In this document: piece after piece, positions 37,847 to 46,168 of the stretch
How the letters are laid out: each line of letters starts with the position of its first letter
Position numbering within the stretch: the stretch's first letter is position 1
Source: Chthoniobacter flavus Ellin428
Lineage (GTDB): Bacteria; Verrucomicrobiota; Verrucomicrobiia; Chthoniobacterales; Chthoniobacteraceae
Direction of reading: 5' to 3'
NCBI RefSeq assembly: GCF_000173075.1
Contig: NZ_ABVL01000028.1
Location: forward strand, 20,124-84,123
Length of the DNA stretch: 64,000 nucleotides
Made by a program: the position numbers and the translations under genes
The notes under the pieces: model-generated
What the model was told of the DNA's origin: nothing
What the model saw: only the letters and a program-made list of their open reading frames with translations
The model's database searches: none

Positions 37847-40771
37847 ATGCTCCCCCGAGCCATTCTCTTCCTGGTTGCGTTGCTCCTGCCAGCTCTCGCC
37901 CACAGCGAGCCGGCGTGGCTCGTGCGTGCCTGGCAAAGCGACGACGGCCTGCCCAACAACGACGTCACCTGTCTCGCCCAGGCGCCCGATGGCGCCATGC
38001 TCTTCGCCACCCGCGGCGGGCTCGCGCGGTTCGATGGCTGGCGCTTTCGCGACGTGCCCATGAACGTTTCCGGCCACGGCGGCAGCGGGGTGAATGCGGT
38101 GCTGCCGGCGCGCGATGGCACGCGCTGGTTGGTCGCGCGCGCGGTGGTCGTGCGGCAGCATCCCGGACAGCCGGATCAAGTCATGGAAATGCCGGTGCTC
38201 GATGTCGGCGGTTCGCGGGAGACCGCGTTTTTCGAGGACACCCACGGGGTGGTGTGGCTCTGCTATGAAGGCGGACGGTTTCATCGCATCGAAAAGGGGC
38301 ACATCGAGCAAGTGCCGGTCGCGCCGGGCCTGGCGCCGACCTTCGCCTCGTGCGCCACCCTCGACGCGCGCGGCGACGTCTGGGCCTCCGGCCCCCGCGT
38401 GCTGGCCCGCTGGCGCGAAGGTCGATTTGAAAAAGTCGCCACGCTGCCGAATGATCGCTCGGCGCTCTGCTCCGCCACCACCGGCGGCCTGTGGATCGGC
38501 GCCGGAAAAAAGCTATTGCACTACACGGAGACGGGAGGCGTGGCGGAAGCGGGCGAACTGACCGCCACTCCCGCCGGCGCGCGCATCACGACGCTGCGCG
38601 AAGACCGCCACGGCCGGCTGTGGCTCGGGACCTTTGGCGGCGGACTTTGGCTGCGCACGCCGGACGGCTTTCAACCGGTCCCGCTGCCCAATGCCGACGT
38701 GTGGTGGCTGGAGGAAGATCGCGAAGGCAACATCTGGGCCGCGACAGCAGGCGGAGGCGCGTGCCGGATCCGCCCCCGCGTGCTCACGACTTTCGATGAA
38801 CCGGGCGGCCCACACGACGAAGCAGCGCGCGCGCTGTGCACCGATGCTCGCGGCGACCTCTGGGTCGCGACGCAAAACGCCCGCCTGTTCGTGCGCCGCG
38901 ACGGCGCGTGGCGGCTCCTCGCTCCCGGCAGCGACTGGCCGGGAGCCAAAGCGGTCCGCGTCACGGCCGGCCTCAACGGCAACGTCTGGATCGCCAACGG
39001 CGACGGCAATCTCGTCCGCTGGGACGGTAACGCCTTCGAGCCGCTCCCTCTTCCACCCGACAAAGCGAAACCGTCCATCTTCGCGCTGCTCGAAGCCAGC
39101 GACGGCGAGCTGTGGGTCGCGCGTGGCTTCAACGTCTGGCGCGGCCGGCCTGGGAATTGGCGCGACATTCCCATGCCGGCGGAGAGCGGCGCCGCGCAAG
39201 TTCTGGTGCAAGACACGCAAGGCCACATCTGGGCCGGCACGGTCGGAGGGTTTCTGCTGCGCGAAGAAAACGGCAGGTTCGTGCGCGTAGCGGAGGAGGA
39301 ATTGGGACCGGCCTGCAACGGCATTCGCGCGCTGCTCGTCGCGCCCGACGGCGCCTTGCTCATTGGCACCCAGGGAACGGGCATCGCCCGGTGGTCGGGC
39401 GGCCACTGCCGTCTCATCACGCGCGATCAAGGCCTGCCGCACAATGTGATCTCGCAACTCGCGTTCGATACACAGGGCCGGCTTTGGGCGGGCAGCGATG
39501 CCGGGATCTTCATGGCGCCCCTGGATCAACTCGTCGCCGTGGCGGAAGGCCGCGCGCCCACTTTGCAAGTCACCGTTTTCGGCCGGAGCGAAGGGGTCAG
39601 CGGCCTCCAGGCCAATGCCAGTTTTCCCGGCACGCTGCGGGACGCCGAAGGCCGCCTGTGGTTTGCCACTAGAAATGGTATCGTCATTGCCGATCCGGGT
39701 GTCGTGGGCGGCAATCGTGTCCCCCCACCCGTCGCGATCGAAACGATGCGGGTGAATGGCGCGCTCATGCCGCCGACTGCGGAGATCGGGCCCGGCGTCC
39801 GGCAATTGGAATTCGAGTTGAGCGCCTTCAGCTTTACCGCTCCGGAAAATGTCCGGCTCTTTCATCGGCTCGACGGCCTCGACACCGATTGGGTGGCCAC
39901 TCCACCGCAACGCACGGCGGACTACGCGCATCTGCCGCCGGGAGATTACACGCTGCGGGTCCGGGCGGAAAACAACGATGGCATTCCGAGCGAGCACGAA
40001 GCGCGGCTCGCCTTCGCCGTTCGGCCATTCCTCTGGCAAACGGCCTGGTTCCGCTACGGTCTCGCCGCCGCCGCGCTCGGCGCCGCGGCCTTTCTCGCGC
40101 ACCTCGCTGCCGAACGGCGTTCGCAACGCCAGGCCGAAGCCCTGCGCCGCGAAGCGGCAATCGAACGCGAGCGGGCGCGGATCGCCCGTGACATGCACGA
40201 CCAGCTGGGCACGAGCCTCACCCGCATCTCGCTGCTCAGCGATCTCGCCCAATCGGAAAATCACAGTCGCCACCTACCCCAACTCGTCGCCACGGCACAC
40301 GAAGCCGTCACCGCGCTCGACGAAATCGTCTGGGCGGTCAATCCGCGGCACGACACACTGGCCAGTCTCCTCGAATACCTCGGCCAGCAGACGAGTGAAA
40401 CACTGCAAGCGGCCGGGATTCGCTGCCGGCTCGAATTTCCCGATCACCCTGCGCCGCGCGCGCTCTCCGCCGATTTTCGCCACCACTTGTTTCTCATCGT
40501 CCGCGAAGCGGTGAACAACGCGGTGAAGCATGCCCGCGCCACGGAAGTCCGGCTCACGGTCGAACCGCACCCCGCCGGTCTCCACCTCATGATCGCTGAC
40601 GACGGCCGCGGCTTTGACCAAAACGGCACGATCGGCAATGGTCTCGCCAACCTGCGCGAACGCACCACCGATCTCGGCGGTACCTGCCAGATCACGAGCA
40701 CGCCGGGCTCCGGCACGACCCTTGCCCTGCGGCTCCCCTGGCCGCCCGAGCATCCCCAGCCCCCACTCTAA
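37847..40771 (+). CDS. Sensor histidine kinase with periplasmic two-component-type beta-propeller, 974 aa
   Basis: The ATG at 37847 gives signal peptide MLPRAILFLVALLLPALAHS. The periplasmic part is a Reg_prop propeller (LVRAWQSDDGLPNNDVTCLAQ, ATRGGLARFDGW, DRHGRLWLGTFGGGLWL, DQGLPHNVISQLAFDTQGRLWAG), followed by a Y_Y_Y domain (about 645-720), a membrane helix (~734-757), and a cytoplasmic HisKA_3 domain with ARDMHDQLGTSLTRISLLSD (phospho-acceptor His784) and HATPase_c (VREAVNNAVKHARATEV; DDGRGFD; GNGLANLRER). This is the NarL-type hybrid-free architecture that often senses polysaccharide breakdown products. Its stop overlaps the response regulator start by one base (TAATG). An earlier in-frame extension to 36965 overlaps the divergent gene and is rejected. 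Confidence 0.93.
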   Translation: MLPRAILFLVALLLPALAHSEPAWLVRAWQSDDGLPNNDVTCLAQAPDGAMLFATRGGLARFDGWRFRDVPMNVSGHGGSGVNAVLPARDGTRWLVARAVVVRQHPGQPDQVMEMPVLDVGGSRETAFFEDTHGVVWLCYEGGRFHRIEKGHIEQVPVAPGLAPTFASCATLDARGDVWASGPRVLARWREGRFEKVATLPNDRSALCSATTGGLWIGAGKKLLHYTETGGVAEAGELTATPAGARITTLREDRHGRLWLGTFGGGLWLRTPDGFQPVPLPNADVWWLEEDREGNIWAATAGGGACRIRPRVLTTFDEPGGPHDEAARALCTDARGDLWVATQNARLFVRRDGAWRLLAPGSDWPGAKAVRVTAGLNGNVWIANGDGNLVRWDGNAFEPLPLPPDKAKPSIFALLEASDGELWVARGFNVWRGRPGNWRDIPMPAESGAAQVLVQDTQGHIWAGTVGGFLLREENGRFVRVAEEELGPACNGIRALLVAPDGALLIGTQGTGIARWSGGHCRLITRDQGLPHNVISQLAFDTQGRLWAGSDAGIFMAPLDQLVAVAEGRAPTLQVTVFGRSEGVSGLQANASFPGTLRDAEGRLWFATRNGIVIADPGVVGGNRVPPPVAIETMRVNGALMPPTAEIGPGVRQLEFELSAFSFTAPENVRLFHRLDGLDTDWVATPPQRTADYAHLPPGDYTLRVRAENNDGIPSEHEARLAFAVRPFLWQTAWFRYGLAAAALGAAAFLAHLAAERRSQRQAEALRREAAIERERARIARDMHDQLGTSLTRISLLSDLAQSENHSRHLPQLVATAHEAVTALDEIVWAVNPRHDTLASLLEYLGQQTSETLQAAGIRCRLEFPDHPAPRALSADFRHHLFLIVREAVNNAVKHARATEVRLTVEPHPAGLHLMIADDGRGFDQNGTIGNGLANLRERTTDLGGTCQITSTPGSGTTLALRLPWPPEHPQPPL

Positions 40772-41397
40772 TGCCCATCCGTATCTCCATCGTCGAAGAC
40801 GACCGCATCACCCGCGAAAGCCTCGCCGCGCTGATCGCGCGCGCGGAGAATTTGGAATGCCTCGACACCTACGCCAATGCCGAGGAGGCCCTCCACCATG
40901 CGCCGGAACGGCTGCCCGATGTGCTGCTCGTGGACATCAATCTCCCCGGCCGCAGCGGTATTGAATGTGTCGCCGCTCTCAAGACCGCTCATCCGCGACT
41001 CAATGTGCTCATGCTCACGACCTACGACGATACGGAAAACATCTTCGCTTCGCTGCGCGCTGGCGCGAGCGGCTATCTCCTCAAGCGCACTCCCTCGGCG
41101 GAGATCATCACCGCCATCCGCGAAGTGCACGCTGGCGGATCACCGATGTCGATGCACATCGCGCGCAAAGTCGTCTCGCATTTTCACCTCGCGCGTCCGG
41201 CGAACCCGGAAATGCAGACCCTCACGCCGCGCGAGCATGAAATCCTCACGCTCCTCGCGCGCGGCCTGCACTACAAGGAAATCGCCGACCAATTGGGCAT
41301 CAGCACGAGCACCGTCCGCGCGCATTTGCACACCATCTACGGCAAGCTGCACGTCCAGTCGCGCACCGAGGCGGTGGTGAAGTTCCTTGGAAAATGA
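40771..41397 (+). CDS. NarL/FixJ-family response regulator
   Basis: A 208-residue partner of the preceding kinase. Receiver domain with acidic pocket E9/D10/D11, phospho-acceptor D55 (DVLLVDINLPG) and the Lys-containing LLKRTPS loop; a C-terminal LuxR-type helix-turn-helix from about 141 (LTPREHEILTLLARGLHYKE, IADQLGISTSTVRAHLHTIY). Translationally coupled to the kinase. The likely target, by position, is the divergent giant secreted protein gene. Its TGA stop codon is part of an AATGACG repeat array. Confidence 0.94.
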   Translation: MPIRISIVEDDRITRESLAALIARAENLECLDTYANAEEALHHAPERLPDVLLVDINLPGRSGIECVAALKTAHPRLNVLMLTTYDDTENIFASLRAGASGYLLKRTPSAEIITAIREVHAGGSPMSMHIARKVVSHFHLARPANPEMQTLTPREHEILTLLARGLHYKEIADQLGISTSTVRAHLHTIYGKLHVQSRTEAVVKFLGK

Positions 41398-41442
41398 CGA
41401 ATGACGAATGACGAACGAATTGGGCATTCGTCATTCGTCATT
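41393..41442. repeat. AATGACG heptamer hairpin between convergent genes
   Basis: Three tandem AATGACG units (41393-41415, including the response regulator stop codon) are followed after about 11 bases by their reverse complement (TTCGTCATTCGTCATT, 41427-41442). RNA from either strand would form a 16-bp hairpin. It lies between the ends of the response regulator (+) and the amidase (-), where a terminator is expected, but no U tail follows. Confidence 0.85.
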
Positions 41443-41450
41443 CCGCCCTC

Positions 41451-42472
41451 CTACGTTCCCGGCTGGAAATAGCGACTGTGAATCCAGTTGTAGGGGAAGT
41501 GCGCTCCCGGGCAATCGGTCGGCCAGCGGGGCGGGTTGATTTCCCGGTGCGGCTTCACGATCGCCTGCTGCCCGTTGATCTTGCCCACGCGCTGCCGGAG
41601 ATAGCGGATGAGTTCGTCGCAGGCTTCGAGCTGATTCTTGCTCGGCGTATCGCGATGAAATCGCCGACCAGGCAGATACCGAGGGCGATGTTGTTGAGAT
41701 AGTCGCTGTGCACGTGGCCGCCATTGATCTGCCGCTTCCAGCGGTTGCCGATCTCGATTTCGCCGTCGCCCGTGGAGGTGCCGTTGCCGATCACGAAATG
41801 ATAGGCAAGGCCGTTCGGCATCTTGCGCACGTGGAGATGGTAGTAGTCGAACGCCTTGGCGTTGCCCTGCCGCGTGCCGCTGTTGTGGACCACGATGTAT
41901 CGCCAGCGATGCGCCAGCACCGGAGCATGGTCGATCTCGTAGCGAATGCTCTTGGTGAGGAATTTCCAGTGCTCGAACCAGCCGGGCGCCGGCGCGGGTT
42001 GATAGCTGTGCTGTTCCTCAAAGCTCTGCTTCTCGATGACGACCGGCGCCGTGACGGGAGTGTGCGGGGCCGGGATCGGAGTCGGCGTCAGGTGCGGCTT
42101 AGGCGTAGCAGTGGGCTCCGGTTTGGACGTGGCCGTGGGCTCTGGCTTGGGGCGCGGTTTCGGCTTCGGCGTCGTCTCGGGCTCCGGTTTCGGCTTTGGT
42201 TTCGGCGTCGCTTCCGGCTCCGGCGGTTTGGGCGTGGCCGCGGGCTTCGGAGCGGGGGTGGCTTCCGGCGTCGGCGTCGCGGCGGGGCGCACCGGCTTGG
42301 GCTTCGGCCGCGGCGTGGCTTCCGGCGAGGGAGTGAACGGCAGCGTCTTCATTTCCTCGCGCGCCTTGAGAAACTGCTTTCGCTTTTCTTCGTCGGTTTG
42401 GTTCCGGTCCTGGGCGAAGGCGCACGTTTTCAGCACCAAAACGAGCAGCAAAAGAGGGAAAATGAAACGCAC
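41451..42472 (-). CDS. N-acetylmuramoyl-L-alanine amidase-type (PGRP/amidase_2) protein with Pro-rich linker, frameshifted
   Basis: I chose the GTG start at 42472 (VRFIFPLLLLVLVLKTCAFAQ, signal peptide); an ATG at 42586 lies inside a heptamer repeat and would add junk. Residues ~45-160 are a K/P/E/T-rich, disordered linker. The catalytic domain has YIVVHNSGTRQGNAKAFDYYH (zinc His), AYHFVIGNG, HVHSDYLNNIALGICLVGDF. Adding one base at 41657 converts the tail to HRDTPSKNQLEACDELIRYL, then KPHREINPPRWPTDCPG, the normal end of an amidase_2/PGRP domain, with stop at 41451. Without it the frame runs to 41555. About 340 residues. It should cleave peptidoglycan stem peptides in the periplasm or outside the cell. 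Confidence 0.85.
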
Positions 42473-42493
42473 GCGACGGAGGCTAGACGAAGA

Positions 42494-42604
42494 AAGGATG
42501 AAGGAGGAAGGATGAAGGATGAAAATCCGAAGGTGCCGCAATACGCAATATTGCTCGCCGTCCCGCGTCCCTCTTTCATCCTTCATCTTCCGCCTTCATC
42601 CTTT
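42494..42604. repeat. AAGGATG heptamer arrays flanking the amidase/Anbu gap
   Basis: AAGGATGAAGGAGGAAGGAT-type units (42494-42522) face CATCCTTCATCTTCCGCC-type units (42578-42604). The right arm ends only six bases before the Anbu ATG, leaving no room for a Shine-Dalgarno site, so it would form part of the 5' untranslated region. Confidence 0.8.
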
Positions 42605-42610
42605 TTTCCC

Positions 42611-43384
42611 ATGACCTATTGCCTTAGCCTGCTCTGCCGCGAAGGGATTGTTTTCATCTCCGATTCGCGCACCAGCGCCGGCGTGGATAACATCACCGTG
42701 CAGCCGAAGATGCGCATCTACGCAGAGAGCGGCGACCGCGTCATTTGCTTGATGACGTCCGGGAATCTTTCGCTCACGCAATCGGTTTACGCGCTGATCG
42801 AGGAGGATTTTTTGCTCAGCAAGAGCGCGCCGGATCAGAGCACGCTCATGAATCAGCGGACCCTCTTCGAAACGGCGCGCTATGTCGGCCGGAAGATCCG
42901 CGACGTGGGAGAGATGGATCGCAAGGCGCTCGAGGCGGCGGGATTCAGCTTCAACATCAACGTGCTCCTGGGCGGGCAAATCGCCGGGCAGAAGCACGAG
43001 ATTCATTTTGTCTATCCGCAGGGCAATACGCTGCAGGCCAGTACGGCTTCGCCCTTTCTCCAGATCGGCGAATTCAAATACGGCAAGCCAATCCTCGACC
43101 GCGGATTCGACTTTGAGACCTCGCTGCGCGACGCGGTGACCTTCGGCATGCTCTCGATGGAAGCCACGGTGAAGTCGAATGTCTCCGTCGGGCCGCCGAT
43201 CGATGTCTTCGCCTACGAGGCCGATTCGCTGGCGATGAAATACCGTGCGCGCCTCGAGGAGAACGACGCTTATTTCCACGAAATCCAGACGAAATGGGGC
43301 CGGGGCCTCGTGCAGCTTGTCGAAGCCATGCCGCGCATGCATTTTCCCGGTGTATCTACTGAACCCGGAGAATCCGCCTCATGA
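42611..43384 (+). CDS. Proteasome-type protease, Anbu family
   Basis: Bacterial proteasome homologue (Ntn-hydrolase). M-T-Y-C-L start: removal of Met exposes Thr2 as nucleophile. D18 (FISDSRTSAGVDNIT) and K33 (VQPKMRIYAE) occupy the positions of the conserved Asp and Lys. The remainder (LMTSGNLSLTQSVYAL, FSFNINVLLGGQIAG, EIHFVYPQGN, PFLQIGEFKYGKPILDR) is typical for Anbu, which assembles into open helical or ring-like particles with little known peptidase activity. The 257-residue length is normal. Anbu genes usually lie beside transglutaminase-like, alpha-E and ATP-grasp genes; none is here. Instead the stop overlaps the trpF start (ATGA). Confidence 0.9.
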   Translation: MTYCLSLLCREGIVFISDSRTSAGVDNITVQPKMRIYAESGDRVICLMTSGNLSLTQSVYALIEEDFLLSKSAPDQSTLMNQRTLFETARYVGRKIRDVGEMDRKALEAAGFSFNINVLLGGQIAGQKHEIHFVYPQGNTLQASTASPFLQIGEFKYGKPILDRGFDFETSLRDAVTFGMLSMEATVKSNVSVGPPIDVFAYEADSLAMKYRARLEENDAYFHEIQTKWGRGLVQLVEAMPRMHFPGVSTEPGESAS

Positions 43385-44019
43385 CCAATCCAGCCCGTGT
43401 CCGTATCAAAATCTGCGGTGTGACGAATGAAGAAGACGCACGTGCCGCGACCGATTTCGGGGCCGATGCACTTGGATTCAATCTCTGGCCGGGCTCAAAG
43501 CGCTATATCGATCTCGATCGCGCGTTCTCGTGGATTCGTGGCCTGCCGCCGCTGGTCACGCGGGTCGCAGTATTGGTGAATATGCCTCTCGATGATGCGC
43601 GGCGGATCGCCGATCACCCGGCCATCGATGTCGTGCAGTTTCACGGCGACGAAGATGAGAGCTACTGCGCGCAGTTTGCGGCCTGCGGGCGCCCCTTCAT
43701 CAAGGCCCTGCGCGTCCGCGATGCGGCTTCGCTCGACAATCTGGAAACCTTCTCGACCCCGAGCATCCTCCTCGATGCCGACGCAGGAACGGCCTATGGA
43801 GGCACTGGCCGCCAACTGGATCCGCAGCTCGCTGCAGAGGCAGTGCGACGCTTCCCGGGAGTGAAAATCATCCTCGCCGGCGGCTTGAAGCCGGAAAACG
43901 TCGCCGAAGCCGTCCTGGCCGTGCGCCCCTATGCGGTGGACGTGGCCAGTGGTGTCGAGGCGACTCCGGGACGCAAGGATACAGAGAAAATGGCCCGCTT
44001 TTTCGCCGCTCTCCGGTGA
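43381..44019 (+). CDS. trpF: Phosphoribosylanthranilate isomerase
   Basis: TIM-barrel enzyme of tryptophan biosynthesis, converting phosphoribosylanthranilate to the carboxyphenylamino-deoxyribulose phosphate. Characteristic parts: VRIKICGVTNEEDA with the catalytic Cys, GADALGFNLWPGSKRYID, VQFHGDED, LLDADAGTAYGGTGRQLD with the catalytic Asp, and IILAGGLKPENVAEA plus VDVASGVEATPGRKD for phosphate binding. 212 residues, complete. The start overlaps the stop of the Anbu gene by four bases (ATGA), indicating translational coupling; no other trp gene is in the window. Confidence 0.95.
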   Translation: MTNPARVRIKICGVTNEEDARAATDFGADALGFNLWPGSKRYIDLDRAFSWIRGLPPLVTRVAVLVNMPLDDARRIADHPAIDVVQFHGDEDESYCAQFAACGRPFIKALRVRDAASLDNLETFSTPSILLDADAGTAYGGTGRQLDPQLAAEAVRRFPGVKIILAGGLKPENVAEAVLAVRPYAVDVASGVEATPGRKDTEKMARFFAALR

Positions 44020-44197
44020 GTCGGTAGTATTCGGTAAGGGGGCAAATCGCCCTTCTCTGAAGGATTCTCAAATCATCACATCTGAGAGCGGTTTTTTCTC
44101 GGAGGTGAGATATTTATCGCAAAATGCGAATACGTAGTGACGGTGGCGTGCCATGTGCTTTTACGGAATCCACAACCCATTCACCCGAAAGCAAATC

Positions 44198-46018
44198 ATG
44201 GCCAAACTTTCCACCTCCCTCTGCGCAGCCGCTGTTCTCACCGTGAGTTCCGCCGCGGCGCAAGACACAGCCGCCGCCACACCCGCGCCGGCTCCTATTG
44301 TTCCCCCTACTCCTGGGGCCGTGGCTCAGGCTCCGGTGGCTCCGCCCACTCCAGGCGCGGTCGCTCCGGCTCCGATTGAGCCGCCGGTTCAGTCGGCGAC
44401 CCCGCAGCAGATCGTTCCTCCGGTTCCGGGCGATCCGAATGCGGCCGCGGTTCCCGGTGCCGTCCCGGCGGTCAACGGCCTGCCGGCTGGCGCGGCTCGT
44501 CTCAACGACTTTCAGGGCGACCCCATCGACCTCGTGCTCCGCACCCTCGCCCGCCAGGCGAAGATGAACATCGTGGTCAGCGACAAGGTCGCGCAGAGCG
44601 CCGGCACGGTGAACATGCGCATTGAAGACAAGACGCCCGCCGAAGCCATCGAGATCATCGTCGAGTCGAAGGGTCTGGTCATGGACAAGGGCAAGGGCGA
44701 TGTCTACTACATCAAGACCCCCGAGGAAAAAGCGAAGGAGCCGACGGAAAGCGGCAGCTACACCTTCAGCTACGCGCAGGCCGAAAAAGCGGTGCCGCTT
44801 CTCCAGACGCAGCTCCAGAGCGGCGTGGCCCCGCAGTTCGACCAACGCACGAACACCATCTTCTATCGCGAGAACCGCTCGAATGTCGACAAGGTCAAGG
44901 CGTTCCTGGTGAGCATCGATTCTCCCACGCAGCAGGTCATGATCGAAGCCCGCCTCGTGGAAGTGACCGCCAACCCGAAGCAGAGCTACGGCATCAACTG
45001 GGGTGGCACGGTCGGCAGCTCGAGCACTCCGCAAACCTTCAGCTATGGCGCGCCGACGGTCCCTGGTTCGCAATCGGTCAACCTGCAGACCAATCCCACC
45101 ACCGGCCAGGTAACGCCTGTCATTGTTAACAGCCAGTTGCCACAGCTGGTCACCACCAACGGCAAACTCACTCCTGGTGACTTCTTGATGAATGGCGAAA
45201 CCCGCGGCGGCTTTGGTGACTTGCTCGCCAGCCAGTTCGCCATCCTCACCGTCCCCTCCATGTCGGCTACGCTGCGGCTCTTGAACGAAGACTCGGATGC
45301 CGAATTCCTCGCTCACCCGCGTGTGGTCACCGCGAACAACCAGAAGGCTACGATCAAGATCGTCCGTAATCAGCCGATCCCGCAGTTGAACTTCAACGAG
45401 CAGACCGCGCAAGCCGTGTTCAGCGGCTTCCAGGACAAGGAGTTCGGTAACACGCTCATCGTCACGCCCTCCATCAACAAGGACGACTTCATCTCGATGT
45501 CCGTGCAACCGGAAATCAGCAACAAAGTCGCCGACGCCACCTTCACCTTCAGCGGCGCGACCGTGACCAGCCCGGTCATCGACAAGCGCACGCTCGACTC
45601 GAACGTGGTCATCAAGAGCGGCGACACGCTGGCCATCGGCGGCTTGCTGCAGGATGAAGTCACGAAGGGCCGCACGAAGGTCCCGGTAATCGGTGATATC
45701 CCGATCCTCGGCTACGCCTTCCAGGAACGTCTCAACGTCCGTACCAAGCGCAACCTGCTCATCTTCGTGACACCCACGATCATCAAGCAGGGCTACGGCA
45801 CCGGTCTCGAAGATCAGGTAACCGGCCTGCACCACAGCGGTGAGGAATATGCCGACCCGAATGGCTGGCGGAACAACGCTCGCGGCGCCGTTCGCCTCGC
45901 GCCGACTGCGGAACGCCAACTCGCGGCCGACTATCCGAAGCCGGGCGTGCCTCCGGCCCCGGTGAAGACCGGCTGGTTCCATCACAAACCGAAGGCCACT
46001 CCGGCTCCCGAGCAGTAG
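44198..46018 (+). CDS. Secretin (GspD/PilQ-type outer-membrane pore protein)
   Basis: I chose ATG 44198 (MAKLSTSLCAAAVLTVSSAAA, signal peptide); a frame 15 codons longer lacks sense. After a Pro-rich linker (residues ~25-95, repeating PPTPGAV) come a N0/STN-like domain (FQGDPIDLVLRTLARQAKMNIVVSD), an N1-type domain (YTFSYAQAEKAVPLLQTQL, FYRENRSNVDKVKAFL), and the secretin domain from about 250 (VMIEARLVEVTANPKQSYGI, FLAHPRVVTANNQKATI, VPVIGDIPILGYAF, LLIFVTPTII). It should form a multimeric outer-membrane channel for type II secretion or type IV pili. No other secretion genes are adjacent, so the system cannot be named. A terminator follows. Confidence 0.9.
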   Translation: MAKLSTSLCAAAVLTVSSAAAQDTAAATPAPAPIVPPTPGAVAQAPVAPPTPGAVAPAPIEPPVQSATPQQIVPPVPGDPNAAAVPGAVPAVNGLPAGAARLNDFQGDPIDLVLRTLARQAKMNIVVSDKVAQSAGTVNMRIEDKTPAEAIEIIVESKGLVMDKGKGDVYYIKTPEEKAKEPTESGSYTFSYAQAEKAVPLLQTQLQSGVAPQFDQRTNTIFYRENRSNVDKVKAFLVSIDSPTQQVMIEARLVEVTANPKQSYGINWGGTVGSSSTPQTFSYGAPTVPGSQSVNLQTNPTTGQVTPVIVNSQLPQLVTTNGKLTPGDFLMNGETRGGFGDLLASQFAILTVPSMSATLRLLNEDSDAEFLAHPRVVTANNQKATIKIVRNQPIPQLNFNEQTAQAVFSGFQDKEFGNTLIVTPSINKDDFISMSVQPEISNKVADATFTFSGATVTSPVIDKRTLDSNVVIKSGDTLAIGGLLQDEVTKGRTKVPVIGDIPILGYAFQERLNVRTKRNLLIFVTPTIIKQGYGTGLEDQVTGLHHSGEEYADPNGWRNNARGAVRLAPTAERQLAADYPKPGVPPAPVKTGWFHHKPKATPAPEQ

Positions 46019-46088
46019 TCAGTCTTTTGGCGGACCGGGCCGCCTGAAAAGGGGGAAACCTCCCCGGCAATTTATAAACCTCCAAAAA

Positions 46089-46122
46089 CGCCGACCGGAA
46101 ACGGTCGGCGTTAAGGTTTTTT
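46089..46122 (+). terminator. Rho-independent terminator after the secretin gene
   Basis: Perfect 8-bp GC stem CGCCGACC / GGTCGGCG (46089-46096, 46103-46110) with a 6-base loop GGAAAC and a T6 tract at 46117-46122. Confidence 0.92.
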
Positions 46123-46168
46123 AGAGCATTACTGGAATTCCACGCTTATATCGTCGAGCATTCCTGCC

